A stretch of 64,000 nt of DNA from Hoeflea sp. 108 (GTDB taxonomy: Bacteria > Pseudomonadota > Alphaproteobacteria > Rhizobiales > Rhizobiaceae). The notes below the pieces were generated by a model that saw nothing but the letters and a program-made list of their open reading frames with translations, did not search any database and was not told where the DNA came from. This document shows, piece after piece, positions 17,457 through 28,135 of this stretch. How positions within the stretch are numbered: position 1 is the stretch's first letter; every line of letters starts with the position of its first letter. The stretch is from NCBI RefSeq assembly GCF_000372965.1, contig NZ_KB890024.1, positions 4,738,304-4,802,303 of the forward strand, given 5' to 3'. Both the position numbers and the translations under genes were made by a program.

Positions 17457-17553
17457 CGTTCCCTTCTGGTGGCGGAGGAAGTTTTCTTCTTCTCGTTACG
17501 GGAAGGCTAGAAGAGCGCTTGCCGTCCTGTCCAATGTGTAGATAGGATCGGTT

Positions 17554-17568
17554 ATGCAAAAGACGCAT
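17554..17568. promoter_or_regulatory. LysR-type box ATGC-N7-GCAT (site 1)
   Basis: The 15-bp interrupted palindrome ATGC-AAAAGAC-GCAT contains a T-N11-A core, the classic LysR operator form. It sits just upstream of the ribosome binding site of the divergent LysR gene and in the shared control region with the binding-protein operon. A second copy with identical arms is at 18580-18594. Confidence 0.6.
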
Positions 17569-17578
17569 GAGGTGAGGC

Positions 17579-18532
17579 ATGGAGCTGCAATGGCTCGAAG
17601 ATTTCCTGGAAATCGCTGCTACGCGGAACTTCTCTACCGCCGCTGCCGCACGAAACATTTCCCAGCCGGCCTTCAGTCGCCGCATCAAGTCTCTGGAGAA
17701 CTGGATCGGCACTGACCTCATCGATCGCAGCACCTATCCCGTGCAGCTGACCAGGGCAGGCAACATGTTCCTGCAAGGCTGCCAACGGCTGGTCCGTGAT
17801 GCCTACCGCCTGCGCACCGACTGCCGCAACGTTGCCGGCGCCAGCTCGCAATTGCTGACCTTCACGTCGCTGCACACGCTGGCGATGTATTTTTTCCCGC
17901 GCTGGATCAGTTCGCCGCTGATCTCGCGCATGCCGCTTCGCACGAGCATGCATGCTGCCGACTTCCTCGAATGCGTCGACCACCTGTGCTCGGGCCAATG
18001 CGATTTCGCCATCACCTATGACCACCCCGATGGGCCGCCAGTGCTTGAAAATGGGCCTTTCGAGTCCCTGCTCATCGGCAAGGACCGGCTGATGCTGGTT
18101 TCAGGAACAGACGAAAGCGGCCGTGCGCTCTATGACATCGACGTGCCCGAAAGCGCCGAAATTCCCTATCTCGCCTACTCCTGGAGTGACGGTTACATCG
18201 GCAAGCTGACGTCGCTGATCCAGTCGCGCTGGCGCCGGCCGCTCAACCTCAGCACCGTCTATCAGTCGGGCCTGGCGGATGGGCTGAAGCACATGGCGGT
18301 GGCCGGCCGCGGCGTGGCCTGGCTACCCCAGATTTGCGCCGGCGAAGCCATCAAGCAAGGGCAGCTTATCCAGATCGGCGGCCCTCAGATGTCGCTCGAA
18401 ATGGAGGTCAGGATATTCAGGCGCACCGGGTCCGGCAGCCATGATGGCGAGGCGCTGTGGCAGCATCTCAAGCAATGCGCCGAGCTTCCCCAGTATCGGA
18501 ACAGCCTGGAGCCGGCTTCTGACGCAGCCTGA
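17579..18532 (+). CDS. LysR family transcriptional regulator of the peptide-uptake locus
   Basis: The 317-residue protein has a LysR helix-turn-helix at residues 3-60 (WLEDFLEIAATRNFSTAAAARNISQPAFSRRIKSLE) and an effector domain with LLTFTSLHTLAMYFFPRW, GQCDFAITYDHP and HMAVAGRGVAWLPQ. It lies between the divergent binding-protein/permease operon and the ATPase genes that follow it in the same direction. Matching LysR-type boxes occur in front of itself and in front of the ATPase operon, so it probably controls both halves of the transporter. A GAGGTGAG ribosome binding site is close to its ATG. Confidence 0.9.
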   Translation: MELQWLEDFLEIAATRNFSTAAAARNISQPAFSRRIKSLENWIGTDLIDRSTYPVQLTRAGNMFLQGCQRLVRDAYRLRTDCRNVAGASSQLLTFTSLHTLAMYFFPRWISSPLISRMPLRTSMHAADFLECVDHLCSGQCDFAITYDHPDGPPVLENGPFESLLIGKDRLMLVSGTDESGRALYDIDVPESAEIPYLAYSWSDGYIGKLTSLIQSRWRRPLNLSTVYQSGLADGLKHMAVAGRGVAWLPQICAGEAIKQGQLIQIGGPQMSLEMEVRIFRRTGSGSHDGEALWQHLKQCAELPQYRNSLEPASDAA

Positions 18533-18579
18533 AGCAGCTGCCACGTCGCCGAAGTCGATATGCGAAGACAGACGATGCA

Positions 18580-18594
18580 ATGCGTGACACGCAT
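18580..18594. promoter_or_regulatory. LysR-type box ATGC-N7-GCAT (site 2)
   Basis: The sequence ATGCGTG-A-CACGCAT is a perfect 7-bp inverted repeat around a single base. It has the same outer arms and T-N11-A spacing as the site at 17554-17568. It lies about 200 bp upstream of the ATPase gene start and 48 bp after the LysR stop codon. Confidence 0.6.
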
Positions 18595-18784
18595 AGTTTG
18601 CGCGCAATATGCCCTGACGCTTTGATTTCCCTCGCTTTTAGGTCGAACTCAGAAAGTCGACAGATCCCCACCCGGCGGCCGTCGACCTTTCCGGCACCTG
18701 CCGGCCTATTGACAGCAACAGGCCCCGTTGCCTTCGATGGCGGCATCCACGACCCACCAATCGCAGATGCGGGTATATGTGCCG

Positions 18785-19701
<917 letters not shown>

Positions 19702-19705
<4 letters not shown>

Positions 19706-20658
19706 CAGCCCCCTCGCGCGTTGCCGGCGACCGCCGCCCGCTCGTCGAAGTCCGCAATCTGGTTACGCGTTTCGATCTCAAGGCAGGTCTGTTCGGCCAT
19801 GTCTCGGGTCGCGTCCATGCGGTGGAGAATGTCTCCTTCGACATTTTTCCTGGCGAAACGCTCGCTCTTGTTGGCGAATCCGGTTGCGGAAAGTCGACGG
19901 TCGCCCGCAGCATCATGCAACTCGACAAGCCACGCTCCGGCTCCATCCGTTTCGACGGCGTCGAGCTTGTTGGCGCCCCAAGACCGGTGCTGACGCGCTT
20001 CCGGCGTGAAGCGCAGATGATCTTCCAGGATCCGTTTTCGTCGCTCAACCCGCGCATGACCATCGCCCAGTCGCTGATGGATCCGATGCGGGTCCACAAG
20101 CTGGGCTCGGCGGAGGCATTGCGTGCCCGTGCTGCCGAGTTGCTTGCCAAGGTCGAGCTCTCGGCGGAGCATCTGGAGCGCTATCCGCACGCGTTTTCCG
20201 GCGGCCAGCGCCAGCGCATCTGCATTGCCCGTGCCCTGGCGCTCAACCCGCGCCTCATCGTTGCCGATGAGGCGGTCGCTTCGCTTGATGTGACCATCCA
20301 GGCGCAGGTCATCAACCTTCTGATGGACCTGCAGCGCGACATGCAGATCGCGCTTCTGTTCATCAGCCACGACATGGCCGTGGTCGAGCGAATCGCACAC
20401 AGGGTCGCGGTGATGTATCTCGGCGAAATCGTCGAGATCGGCGATCGCCGCTCGGTCTTCAACAACCCGCAGCATCCTTACACCCGCAAACTCCTGTCGA
20501 CGGTTCCGGTCGCCGATCCCAAGTTGAGGCCGGAGCTGCGACAGCCGATGTCGGACGAAATACCGAGTGCCTTGCGGGCACCGGATTTTGTCCCGGTCGA
20601 GCTTCCGATGCTGCAGATTTCCTCGACCCATTTTGCAAGACAGGCTGCCGCGACCTGA
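19702..20658 (+). CDS. Peptide ABC transporter ATP-binding protein (DppF type)
   Basis: The 318-residue ATPase has Walker A VGESGCGKSTVARSI, Q-loop FQDPFSSLNPRMT, signature FSGGQRQRICIARAL and Walker B LIVADEAVASLD. In Walker B the usual Glu-Pro is Glu-Ala, so the catalytic Glu is kept and the following Pro is replaced. It is translationally coupled (ATGA) to the DppD-type ATPase, forming the heterodimeric motor of the split transporter. A D-amino-acid enzyme gene follows 43 bp downstream. Confidence 0.9.
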
Positions 20659-20701
20659 CGGCCGGGCCGCCAGACCAACCTCCAGATCGAGAATTCCGAA
20701 A

Positions 20702-21913
20702 ATGGCCACTTCCGAAGTATCGCGGCCGCCTGCGGCGGCCGGCGCGGCAACACGCGTTCACGACAAGCCTGCAACGAACGGACTCAGGCGCTCCCTTCCC
20801 GCCGACCTCCCCACGCCCTACGTCGAAGTCGACGCGTTGCGGCTCGAGCGCAACATGCGCGTCATGCAGGACCGCGCCAATGCGGCAGACGTGGCCCTGT
20901 TTCCGCACATCAAGACCCACAAGAGCGTACACATCGCCAAGCAGCAGCTCCAGCTCGGCGCGAGGGGCATCACCGCATCCAAGCCGAGCGAGGCTCTGGT
21001 ATTTGTCGAGGCCGGCATCCCCTCGATCATCGTCGCCTACCCGATCGTCAGTGCCGGTTCGCTCGATCGCCTGCTGCCGGCGGTAAAGGCGCATGGCACC
21101 GAGCTGCGCACGATCGCGGCAAGCGAAACAGGCGTTGACGCGCTGTCAGCCGCTGCCATGCGCCATGGCGTCGAAATCGGCGTATTCCTCAAGGTCGATG
21201 TCGGCCTCGGCCGCGTCGGCGTGAAGCCGCACGACCCATTGGCAGTGGCGCTGTGCCAGCGCATCGTTGCTGCAAAAGGCCTGCACTTTGCCGGCTTGCT
21301 TTCACATGCCGGCCACGCCTATGCAGCTGCCAACCGCGCGCAGTTGGCATCGATCGCCAACGACGAAGCGGCCTCGCTATCGGCACTCGCCGAACAACTG
21401 CGAAGCACGGGAATCGCCGTCCCCTGCATATCAGTCGGGGCCACGCCGACCTGCCTTGCCGCCCCGCTCCCGGCCGGCGCTCAATGCATCCGCCCCGGCA
21501 ACTACGTGTTTCTGGATGGCACGGCACTCAGGCTGGGCATCTGCTCGGAAGACGATCTGGCGCTGTCGGTCGTTGCCCGCGTCGTGGCCGCCAACGAGCA
21601 TCACTTCATTGTCGATGCCGGCTCGAAGAGCATGAGTTCGGATCGTGGCGCTCATGGCCTGGGCGGCCCCGGCTACGGCATGGTGGTGGCCGTGGACGAC
21701 AATACCGACGGGCAAGTCTGGACGCTCGAGCGTCTTTCCGAAGAGCACGGCTTTGTATCTGTCGCCGGCCGCCCGCTGCCTCTTGGCAGCCGGGTCCGCA
21801 TCTTTCCCAACCACTCCTGCGCCACGATCGCCAATTTCGATCGATTTACCCTGCGCCGTGCCGACGGCGAAGCCGTCACTCTCCCTGTCGACGCCCGCTC
21901 CGGCCAGACCTGA
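20702..21913 (+). CDS. D-threonine aldolase / D-serine dehydratase-like PLP enzyme
   Basis: The 403-residue protein has the alanine-racemase-type PLP barrel: LPTPYVEVDALRLERNMRVMQ, then PHIKTHKS with the PLP Lys motif, LKVDVGLGRVGV, and SVGATPT at the phosphate site. Near the C-terminus FPNHSCATIANF provides the His-x-Cys zinc ligands that mark the eukaryotic-type D-serine dehydratase/D-threonine aldolase family and are absent from alanine racemase. Substrates of the family are D-serine, D-threonine or D-3-hydroxyaspartate. The frame is open upstream to 20567, but ATG 20702 avoids overlap with the ATPase gene. It is co-directional with the peptide ATPases, which suggests it degrades D-hydroxyamino acids released from imported peptides. 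Confidence 0.82.
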   Translation: MATSEVSRPPAAAGAATRVHDKPATNGLRRSLPADLPTPYVEVDALRLERNMRVMQDRANAADVALFPHIKTHKSVHIAKQQLQLGARGITASKPSEALVFVEAGIPSIIVAYPIVSAGSLDRLLPAVKAHGTELRTIAASETGVDALSAAAMRHGVEIGVFLKVDVGLGRVGVKPHDPLAVALCQRIVAAKGLHFAGLLSHAGHAYAAANRAQLASIANDEAASLSALAEQLRSTGIAVPCISVGATPTCLAAPLPAGAQCIRPGNYVFLDGTALRLGICSEDDLALSVVARVVAANEHHFIVDAGSKSMSSDRGAHGLGGPGYGMVVAVDDNTDGQVWTLERLSEEHGFVSVAGRPLPLGSRVRIFPNHSCATIANFDRFTLRRADGEAVTLPVDARSGQT

Positions 21914-22236
21914 GCTACCGGCGTTGGAAGCACTTTCCTGATCACTGCAGGATTTAGCGTTTACGAAAATTATTGACGTATAGAAAAATACGACTTACCG
22001 ATTAGGCAACAAGAAACCGGGAACTGGAAATCGAGAGGAAGCGTGGGGTTGCTCCTGCGCCGAGGGATGTCGTGCGCGCTGCGCCGGCCGGGAGGCAAAT
22101 TCATGCACAGCGAACACCACAGGCACCTTCCGGCGCGCATATTCGGCGCGGTCCTCTGCCTGTTTTCCGCCACCGACCTTGCCAACCGCCGGGCGGGAAG
22201 CGCCTCCACCAGCATCATCACCGAGGAATGACGACC
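21914..22236. other. Non-coding gap before the second D-peptide operon
   Basis: This 323-bp gap holds no convincing gene. Its left third is AT-rich and contains a promoter-like sequence and inverted repeat at 21973-21992. The right part is GC-rich like coding DNA, and its open frames on both strands look like chance frames. No terminator hairpin for the upstream gene is evident. Confidence 0.6.
21973..21992 (+). promoter_or_regulatory. Candidate promoter and operator for the DAP operon
   Basis: TTGACG at 21973 fits a -35 box, and the overlapping inverted repeat CGTAT-AGAAAA-ATACG spans 21977-21992. It is the most AT-rich stretch ahead of the operon starting at 22237. It is placed about 245 bp upstream, so a long leader would be implied. 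No regulator gene is adjacent. Confidence 0.35.
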
Positions 22237-23793
22237 ATGACCAGGGCACCCGCCGATTTTGCCAAGCGCATCGACGCATTGTTCAGCGAGTTCACCGGCC
22301 CTGAGATGCCAGGCGCAGTCGTTGCGGTCACCGAGAACGGCCGCGAGATCTTCGCCAATGCCTATGGTCTCGCCAACATCAACAACGATGTACCGATGGG
22401 ACGAAAGACCATCATCCGCATCGGCTCGCAGACCAAGCAGTTCACCGTCCTGCTGATCCTGATGCTGGAAGCCGAGGGCAAGCTCAGCCTGTCGGATGAA
22501 GTGCAGAAGCACCTGCCTTACGTGCCGCGGCTCGAGCGGCCGGTCACGCTGGCGCATCTCGCGTCGAACACGTCGGGCTTCCGCGACCATCTCGAAGCCA
22601 TGATCTTCGCCGGCATGTCGATCTTCACCCCGTCCGACCGGCAGACCGGCCGTGATGTTATCGCCCGCCAGGACGCGCTGAATTTCAAGCCCGGCAGCGC
22701 CATGACCTACTGCAATGCCGGCTTCTTCATGCTGTCGGAGATCATCGAGCAGATCGAGGGCGCCACCTTCAACGAGGTGCTGCGCAAGCGCATCACCGGT
22801 CCGCTCGGCATGGACGACACATCGCTTCTGATCCGCGACGGCGCGGCGATGAAGCGGCTTGCAGCGCATTACACCAAGCGTACGGAAGGCTGGGCCAACC
22901 TCAACTGGGGCCTCGATCTCGGTGGCGAGGGCGGCATGATCTCGACCCTCGATGACATGATCGTCTGGCAGCAGAACCTGTTCGATCCCAAGGTCGGCAC
23001 TATCGAGATGTACGAACGCATGGCCACGCCTTGCGTCTTCGACAATGGCGCCACCGGCTTCTATGGCCTCGGCCTTGTCACCGACGTCTATCGCGGACGC
23101 CGTGCAATTGGCCATGGCGGCACGGTCGCCGGCGGCAAATCGGAATCGACCCGCTTCGTCGATGATGGCTTCGGCGTCGTCATCATCGCCAACAACGACC
23201 AGGTCGCCTCCTTCGCGCTTGGCCGGCGCATCGCCGACATCTATTTCGGCGACAAGTCGCCTGCACCCATCGCACTTGCTCCCGGTCGCTATCGCCAGGA
23301 AGGCGGCCCCGACGTCTTCGAGATCGTCGCCAAGGACGGCGTGCCGACCTTCCTCAACTCCGGCGGTGTCGGCGGTTTCGACTTCGGTCATGAAGGCGGC
23401 GCCAAACCCGAACGCGCCATCACCGATCTGGTGCTGAGCCCGCGCGCCGACGGCAAGGTCGACGGCATGTTCTGCGGCACGCCGCGCCTTTATACACCGC
23501 TTCCGGCAAACGCCACCGCCGCCCGCCCGCTGGCCGGGCACTACACCAACAAGGCCCAGGACCTTGAGGTCGAGATTTCAGGCGATGCCCAGCAGGGCGA
23601 ATTCCGCCTGCGCTCGGGTCTGGGCGCGATGTCAGCCCCCATCGTCGCGGCCGACAGCGATCTCTGGTTCCTGCTCCAGCCCGGCACCGACATGCGCCCG
23701 GGCCTGCCCTGGAACGCAACGCTGAGCGTAACTGCCGACGGGTTCGAAATGAACTCGGACCGGATCAAGAAACTGCGCTTCACGCGCGCCTGA
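22237..23793 (+). CDS. dap: D-aminopeptidase, S12 family (DAP type)
   Basis: The 518-residue protein matches the Ochrobactrum (Brucella) anthropi D-aminopeptidase DAP in length (520) and plan. The catalytic domain carries Ser64-Gln-Thr-Lys67, Tyr158-Cys-Asn160 and IGHGGTVAGG with the HxG motif, followed by two C-terminal beta-barrel-like domains ending LRFTRA. DAP removes N-terminal D-Ala, D-Ser or D-Thr from peptides and amides and is cytoplasmic; no signal peptide is present here. The ATG at 22237 is preferred over 22228 because GAGGA is then 9 bases away. It heads an operon with a complete dipeptide importer and further D-specific hydrolases, strong context for D-peptide use. Confidence 0.85.
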   Translation: MTRAPADFAKRIDALFSEFTGPEMPGAVVAVTENGREIFANAYGLANINNDVPMGRKTIIRIGSQTKQFTVLLILMLEAEGKLSLSDEVQKHLPYVPRLERPVTLAHLASNTSGFRDHLEAMIFAGMSIFTPSDRQTGRDVIARQDALNFKPGSAMTYCNAGFFMLSEIIEQIEGATFNEVLRKRITGPLGMDDTSLLIRDGAAMKRLAAHYTKRTEGWANLNWGLDLGGEGGMISTLDDMIVWQQNLFDPKVGTIEMYERMATPCVFDNGATGFYGLGLVTDVYRGRRAIGHGGTVAGGKSESTRFVDDGFGVVIIANNDQVASFALGRRIADIYFGDKSPAPIALAPGRYRQEGGPDVFEIVAKDGVPTFLNSGGVGGFDFGHEGGAKPERAITDLVLSPRADGKVDGMFCGTPRLYTPLPANATAARPLAGHYTNKAQDLEVEISGDAQQGEFRLRSGLGAMSAPIVAADSDLWFLLQPGTDMRPGLPWNATLSVTADGFEMNSDRIKKLRFTRA

Positions 23794-23820
23794 CCAATAA
23801 TCATCACGGCGAGGTCCACC

Positions 23821-25422
23821 ATGTCTCTGAAGAGCCTTTCTCCCAAGGAATTCGACGCATTGGCGCGCGACTACCTGCGCCAGGCGACCCTGTCGCGGCG
23901 CAGCTTCCTGGCGGGTGCCGCGGCCTTTGCCGCCGCGACCGCCATTGGCCTGCCCGGCGATGCTTTGGCGCAGCAGACCGGCGGCACGCTGCGCGTCGGC
24001 CGTTCCGAAGAGCCCGATACGCTCGATCCGCACAAGACCACGCTGTCGGTCTCGTCGACCACGATGGACCTGATCTACGAGCCGCTGGCGCGCATGAGCC
24101 TTGAGGGCGAAGTCGTGCCTGGCCTCGCCGAAAGCTGGGAATTCTCCAACGACAACAAGACGCTGACCTTCAAGCTGAAACCCGGCATCACCTTCCATGA
24201 CGGCACGCCATGCGATGCCGAGGCAGTGGCCTGGACGGTTGCGCGTCACCTCGCGCCGGAAGCCGCCTCCCCGAGCGCCTTCTTCCTCGGACCGCTCGAA
24301 AGCGCCGAGGCCGTCGATCCGCTCACCGTTGCCTATCATTTCAAGGAACCGTTCGTGCCGGTCTGGGTCGGGCTCACGCTGGGCTATTCCGCGCCTGTCT
24401 CGCGCAAGGCGGTCGAAGCGTCCGGCGACCAGTACGGCCGCAATCCTGTTGGCGCAGGCCCCTTCCGCTTCGTCTCGTGGTCAACCGATCGCGGCATGCG
24501 GCTGGAGCGTTACAATGATTACAAGGCAACCACGCCGGCGCGCATCGATGCTGTCGAGTTCTTCCATTACCCCGAGGATTCGACGCGCCTCGCCGCGTTT
24601 GAAACCGGCGAGATCAATGCCATCTATGGCGGCTCGTCCGTTCCTCTGGACAGCGTCCGTCGCCTGCGCGGTAACCCGGATGCGGTGCTGCTCGAACGTC
24701 CTGCCCAGATGATGCGCGCGCTCGTCTTCAACCAGAAGCATGCACCCTTCGACAATCCCAAGGTACGTCAGGCCTTTGCCCATGCCATCGACCAGAAGCG
24801 CCTGATCGCATTTGCGCTCGACGGCCTTGCCGTGCCGGCAACGTCACCGGTGGCCAGCGCCATTCCCGGCTATTCCGCCAAGACTGCCGAACTCAGCTAC
24901 GGCTACGATCCCGAAAAGGCCAAGGCCCTGCTGGCCGAGGCCGGTGTCGGCAGCGGCCTGAAGGCCACGCTGGTCGCCAATGACACACCGGTCATCCGCC
25001 GTACCGCCGAAGTCGTGCAGGCACAACTGCGCGAGATCGGCGTCGAGATCGCCATCGAGACGCTGCCGATCGCACAATGGGCGGCACTCACCGCCAAGGG
25101 CGGGCAGGACATGGTGATCAGCACCTATTCCTACACCGACGCCGACATCCTCTATCCGGTGCTCCACACCAAGGGCGCGCTGAACCGCGCCTTCCACGAG
25201 AACCCGGAGCTAGACGGCATGATCGCCGAGCAGCGCGTCACCTCGGATCCGGCGGCGCGGCAGGCACTGCTCGACAAGATCCAGGCCAAGGTGGTGACCG
25301 AAGCCTACTGGAAGCCGCTGTTCGAGCCGCTCAACTTCGCGGTCGTCTCCAAGGACGTTGTTGACGGGCAGATCAATGCCGGCGGCGAGCTGCGCATCGA
25401 CCTGCTCGGCATGTCGTCATAG
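23821..25422 (+). CDS. Tat-exported peptide ABC substrate-binding protein (family 5)
   Basis: The 533-residue protein has a twin-arginine leader (LSRRSFLAGAAAFAAATA, cleavage near ALAQQ) and an SBP_bac_5 body: DTLDPHKTTLSVSST, then SWEFSNDNKTLTFKLKPGITFHDG, VGAGPFRFVSW and a second lobe with RQAFAHAIDQKRL. It delivers peptides to the permeases encoded immediately downstream (13-bp gap). It follows the D-aminopeptidase gene by 27 bp. The ligand is probably a short D-residue peptide, given the operon, but the family also binds nickel and glutathione. Confidence 0.9.
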   Translation: MSLKSLSPKEFDALARDYLRQATLSRRSFLAGAAAFAAATAIGLPGDALAQQTGGTLRVGRSEEPDTLDPHKTTLSVSSTTMDLIYEPLARMSLEGEVVPGLAESWEFSNDNKTLTFKLKPGITFHDGTPCDAEAVAWTVARHLAPEAASPSAFFLGPLESAEAVDPLTVAYHFKEPFVPVWVGLTLGYSAPVSRKAVEASGDQYGRNPVGAGPFRFVSWSTDRGMRLERYNDYKATTPARIDAVEFFHYPEDSTRLAAFETGEINAIYGGSSVPLDSVRRLRGNPDAVLLERPAQMMRALVFNQKHAPFDNPKVRQAFAHAIDQKRLIAFALDGLAVPATSPVASAIPGYSAKTAELSYGYDPEKAKALLAEAGVGSGLKATLVANDTPVIRRTAEVVQAQLREIGVEIAIETLPIAQWAALTAKGGQDMVISTYSYTDADILYPVLHTKGALNRAFHENPELDGMIAEQRVTSDPAARQALLDKIQAKVVTEAYWKPLFEPLNFAVVSKDVVDGQINAGGELRIDLLGMSS

Positions 25423-25435
25423 TCCGCGCCACAGA

Positions 25436-26425
25436 ATGCTGAGGCTGATCGTCTCCAGGCTGCTCTATGCCTGCGTCATCCTGCTCGGGGTCATCCTTGT
25501 GGTGGCCTCGCTGGTCAAGCTCGTGCCCGGCGACCCCGTCGACGTGATTGCGGCGGGCAATCCCGGCATGAGTGTCCAGGACATGGACGGCCTGCGCGAG
25601 AAGATGGGGCTGACGCGTTCGGTGCCGGAGCAGTTCGTCACCTATCTCGGCCATGCCATCCAGGGCGACCTCGGCATGTCGATCCGCCAGGGCGTGCCGG
25701 TCAGCACGCTGATCGCCGAGCGTCTGCCGGCGACGGCCGAACTGGCCTTCTGGACCTTGCTCGTCGCCTTCGCGATTGCCCTCCCATTGGGCATCGCCAC
25801 GGCGCTGAAGCGCGACAGCTGGCTCGACTACACCGGCACCTTCATTGCCGTGCTCGGCGTGTCGATGCCCGGCTTCCTGCTGGCGGTGCTGATGATCCTG
25901 TGGTTCTCGATCGAGCTGCGCTGGCTGCCCGCATCGGGCTATCGCGGCTCGGCACTTGCCGCCCTCGGGCGCGCCGTGGTCGAGCGCGATGCCTCGATCT
26001 TCTGGAACGCCTTCCGCTACTTTATCTTGCCGTCGATCTCGCTCGCCTTCGTGCTGGTCGCCGTCAATGCGCGGCTGATCCGCTCGGCCATGCTCGAAGT
26101 GCTGCAGCAGGACTACATCACCTTCGCCACGGCCAAGGGTGTGCCGAGGCGAACCATCATCCTGCGCCATGCCTTGCGCAATGCGCTGCTGCCGATCGTC
26201 ACGCTTGCCGGCCTCCAGATGGGTGCCTTGCTGTCGGGAACCGTGGTCATCGAAACCGTGTTCGCCTGGCCGGGCATCGGCCGCCTCGCGGTCGATTCCA
26301 TCCACGTGCGCGACTATCCGATCATCCAGGCAGTGGTGCTGATCTCGGCGATCCTGTTCATCTCGCTCAACCTGATCGTCGACATCCTTTACCGCTTCAT
26401 CGATCCGAGGGTGCGTGATGAGTGA
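25436..26425 (+). CDS. Dipeptide ABC transporter permease (DppB type)
   Basis: The 329-residue membrane protein opens with MLRLIVSRLLYACVILLGVILVVASLVKLVPGDP, the DppB N-terminal helix, and holds the EAA loop QDYITFATAKGVPRRTIILRHALRNALLP. The ATG at 25436 was chosen; the frame runs back to 25358 inside the binding-protein gene. It overlaps the next permease by 8 bp, and the spacing is typical of a single dpp operon. Confidence 0.92.
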   Translation: MLRLIVSRLLYACVILLGVILVVASLVKLVPGDPVDVIAAGNPGMSVQDMDGLREKMGLTRSVPEQFVTYLGHAIQGDLGMSIRQGVPVSTLIAERLPATAELAFWTLLVAFAIALPLGIATALKRDSWLDYTGTFIAVLGVSMPGFLLAVLMILWFSIELRWLPASGYRGSALAALGRAVVERDASIFWNAFRYFILPSISLAFVLVAVNARLIRSAMLEVLQQDYITFATAKGVPRRTIILRHALRNALLPIVTLAGLQMGALLSGTVVIETVFAWPGIGRLAVDSIHVRDYPIIQAVVLISAILFISLNLIVDILYRFIDPRVRDE

Positions 26426-27305
26426 GGCCGCTGTCATACCTGCCGCCAAGGGCGAGCGCCGTTTCCTCCGCAGCCTCGGCCGCAGCGTCAAGGGAACGAC
26501 CGGACTGGCACTGATCGGCATCATCGTGTTCTGCGCCATCTTTGCCCCCGTTATTGCCCCGCATGACCATGCCCAGCAGGTCATCGAATGGCGCTATGTG
26601 CCGACGGCCTGGCAGGACGGCGGCAGCCTGACCAACCTCTTCGGCGGCGACAATATGGGCCGCGACATCTTCAGCCGGACTGTCATGGGCGCGCGCGTCT
26701 CCGTTCAGGTCGCGCTGATCGTCGTGTCGATCGCACTGGTCGTCGGATCGCTCCTCGGCGCGCTGGCCGGCTATTTCGGCGGACTGATCGACACCATCAT
26801 CATGCGGCTGGTCGACTTCCAGCTCGCGTTCCCGTTCCTGTTGCTCGCGCTGATCTTCATGGCGGTGCTCGGCCCCGGCTTTGCCACGCTGGTCATGGCC
26901 CTGGCCTTCGCCCTGTGGATCAACTTCGCCCGCATCGTCCGCAGCGAAACCATGCGCATCCGCACCCTTGATTATGTCGACGCGGCCACCACCATGGGCG
27001 TGTCGCAGCTCCGCATCATCTTCACCCACGTCCTGCCCAACGTGCTGCCGGCGGTGCTGGTGGTGGCCACGCTCGACATCGCTTTGGTCATCATCTCCGA
27101 GGCAGCCCTGTCGTTCCTCGGCCTCGGCGTGCAACCGCCCACCGCATCCTGGGGCGTCATGATCTCGGAAGGCCGCGACTTCCTCTACGAGCAGCCTTGG
27201 ATCGTGATTGCACCCGGCATAGCCGTGCTGATCTCGTCTGTCGGCATCAACCTGTTCGGCGATTTCCTGCGCGACTATTTCGATCCGCGACTGGAGAGGA
27301 TGTGA
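26418..27305 (+). CDS. Dipeptide ABC transporter permease (DppC type)
   Basis: The 295-residue permease starts at ATG 26418, inside the end of the DppB-type gene (GTG 26415 is also possible). It has an N-terminal helix GLALIGIIVFCAIFAPVIAPHDH, a large extracytoplasmic loop and the EAA loop DYVDAATTMGVSQLRIIFTHVLPNVLP. It pairs with the preceding gene as the channel. The ATPase gene begins 2 bp after its stop codon. Confidence 0.92.
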   Translation: MSEAAVIPAAKGERRFLRSLGRSVKGTTGLALIGIIVFCAIFAPVIAPHDHAQQVIEWRYVPTAWQDGGSLTNLFGGDNMGRDIFSRTVMGARVSVQVALIVVSIALVVGSLLGALAGYFGGLIDTIIMRLVDFQLAFPFLLLALIFMAVLGPGFATLVMALAFALWINFARIVRSETMRIRTLDYVDAATTMGVSQLRIIFTHVLPNVLPAVLVVATLDIALVIISEAALSFLGLGVQPPTASWGVMISEGRDFLYEQPWIVIAPGIAVLISSVGINLFGDFLRDYFDPRLERM

Positions 27306-27307
27306 CG

Positions 27308-28127
<820 letters not shown>

Positions 28128-28135
<8 letters not shown>

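Noticed and set aside
22043..22231. Possible 62-residue leader gene just ahead of dap, whose TGA overlaps an ATG
   Set aside because: The GTG start has its purine-rich stretch only 2 bases away, the composition looks like chance, and the preferred dap start is the later ATG at 22237.
21970..23541. 523-residue minus-strand open frame opposite the DAP gene
   Set aside because: Its sequence is Gly/Ala/Arg/Asp-rich shadow sequence without motifs, while the plus strand encodes a complete S12 D-aminopeptidase.
25373..27134. Long minus-strand frames opposite the Dpp permeases
   Set aside because: His/Asp/Arg-rich composition is typical of the complement of membrane-protein codons; no family resemblance.
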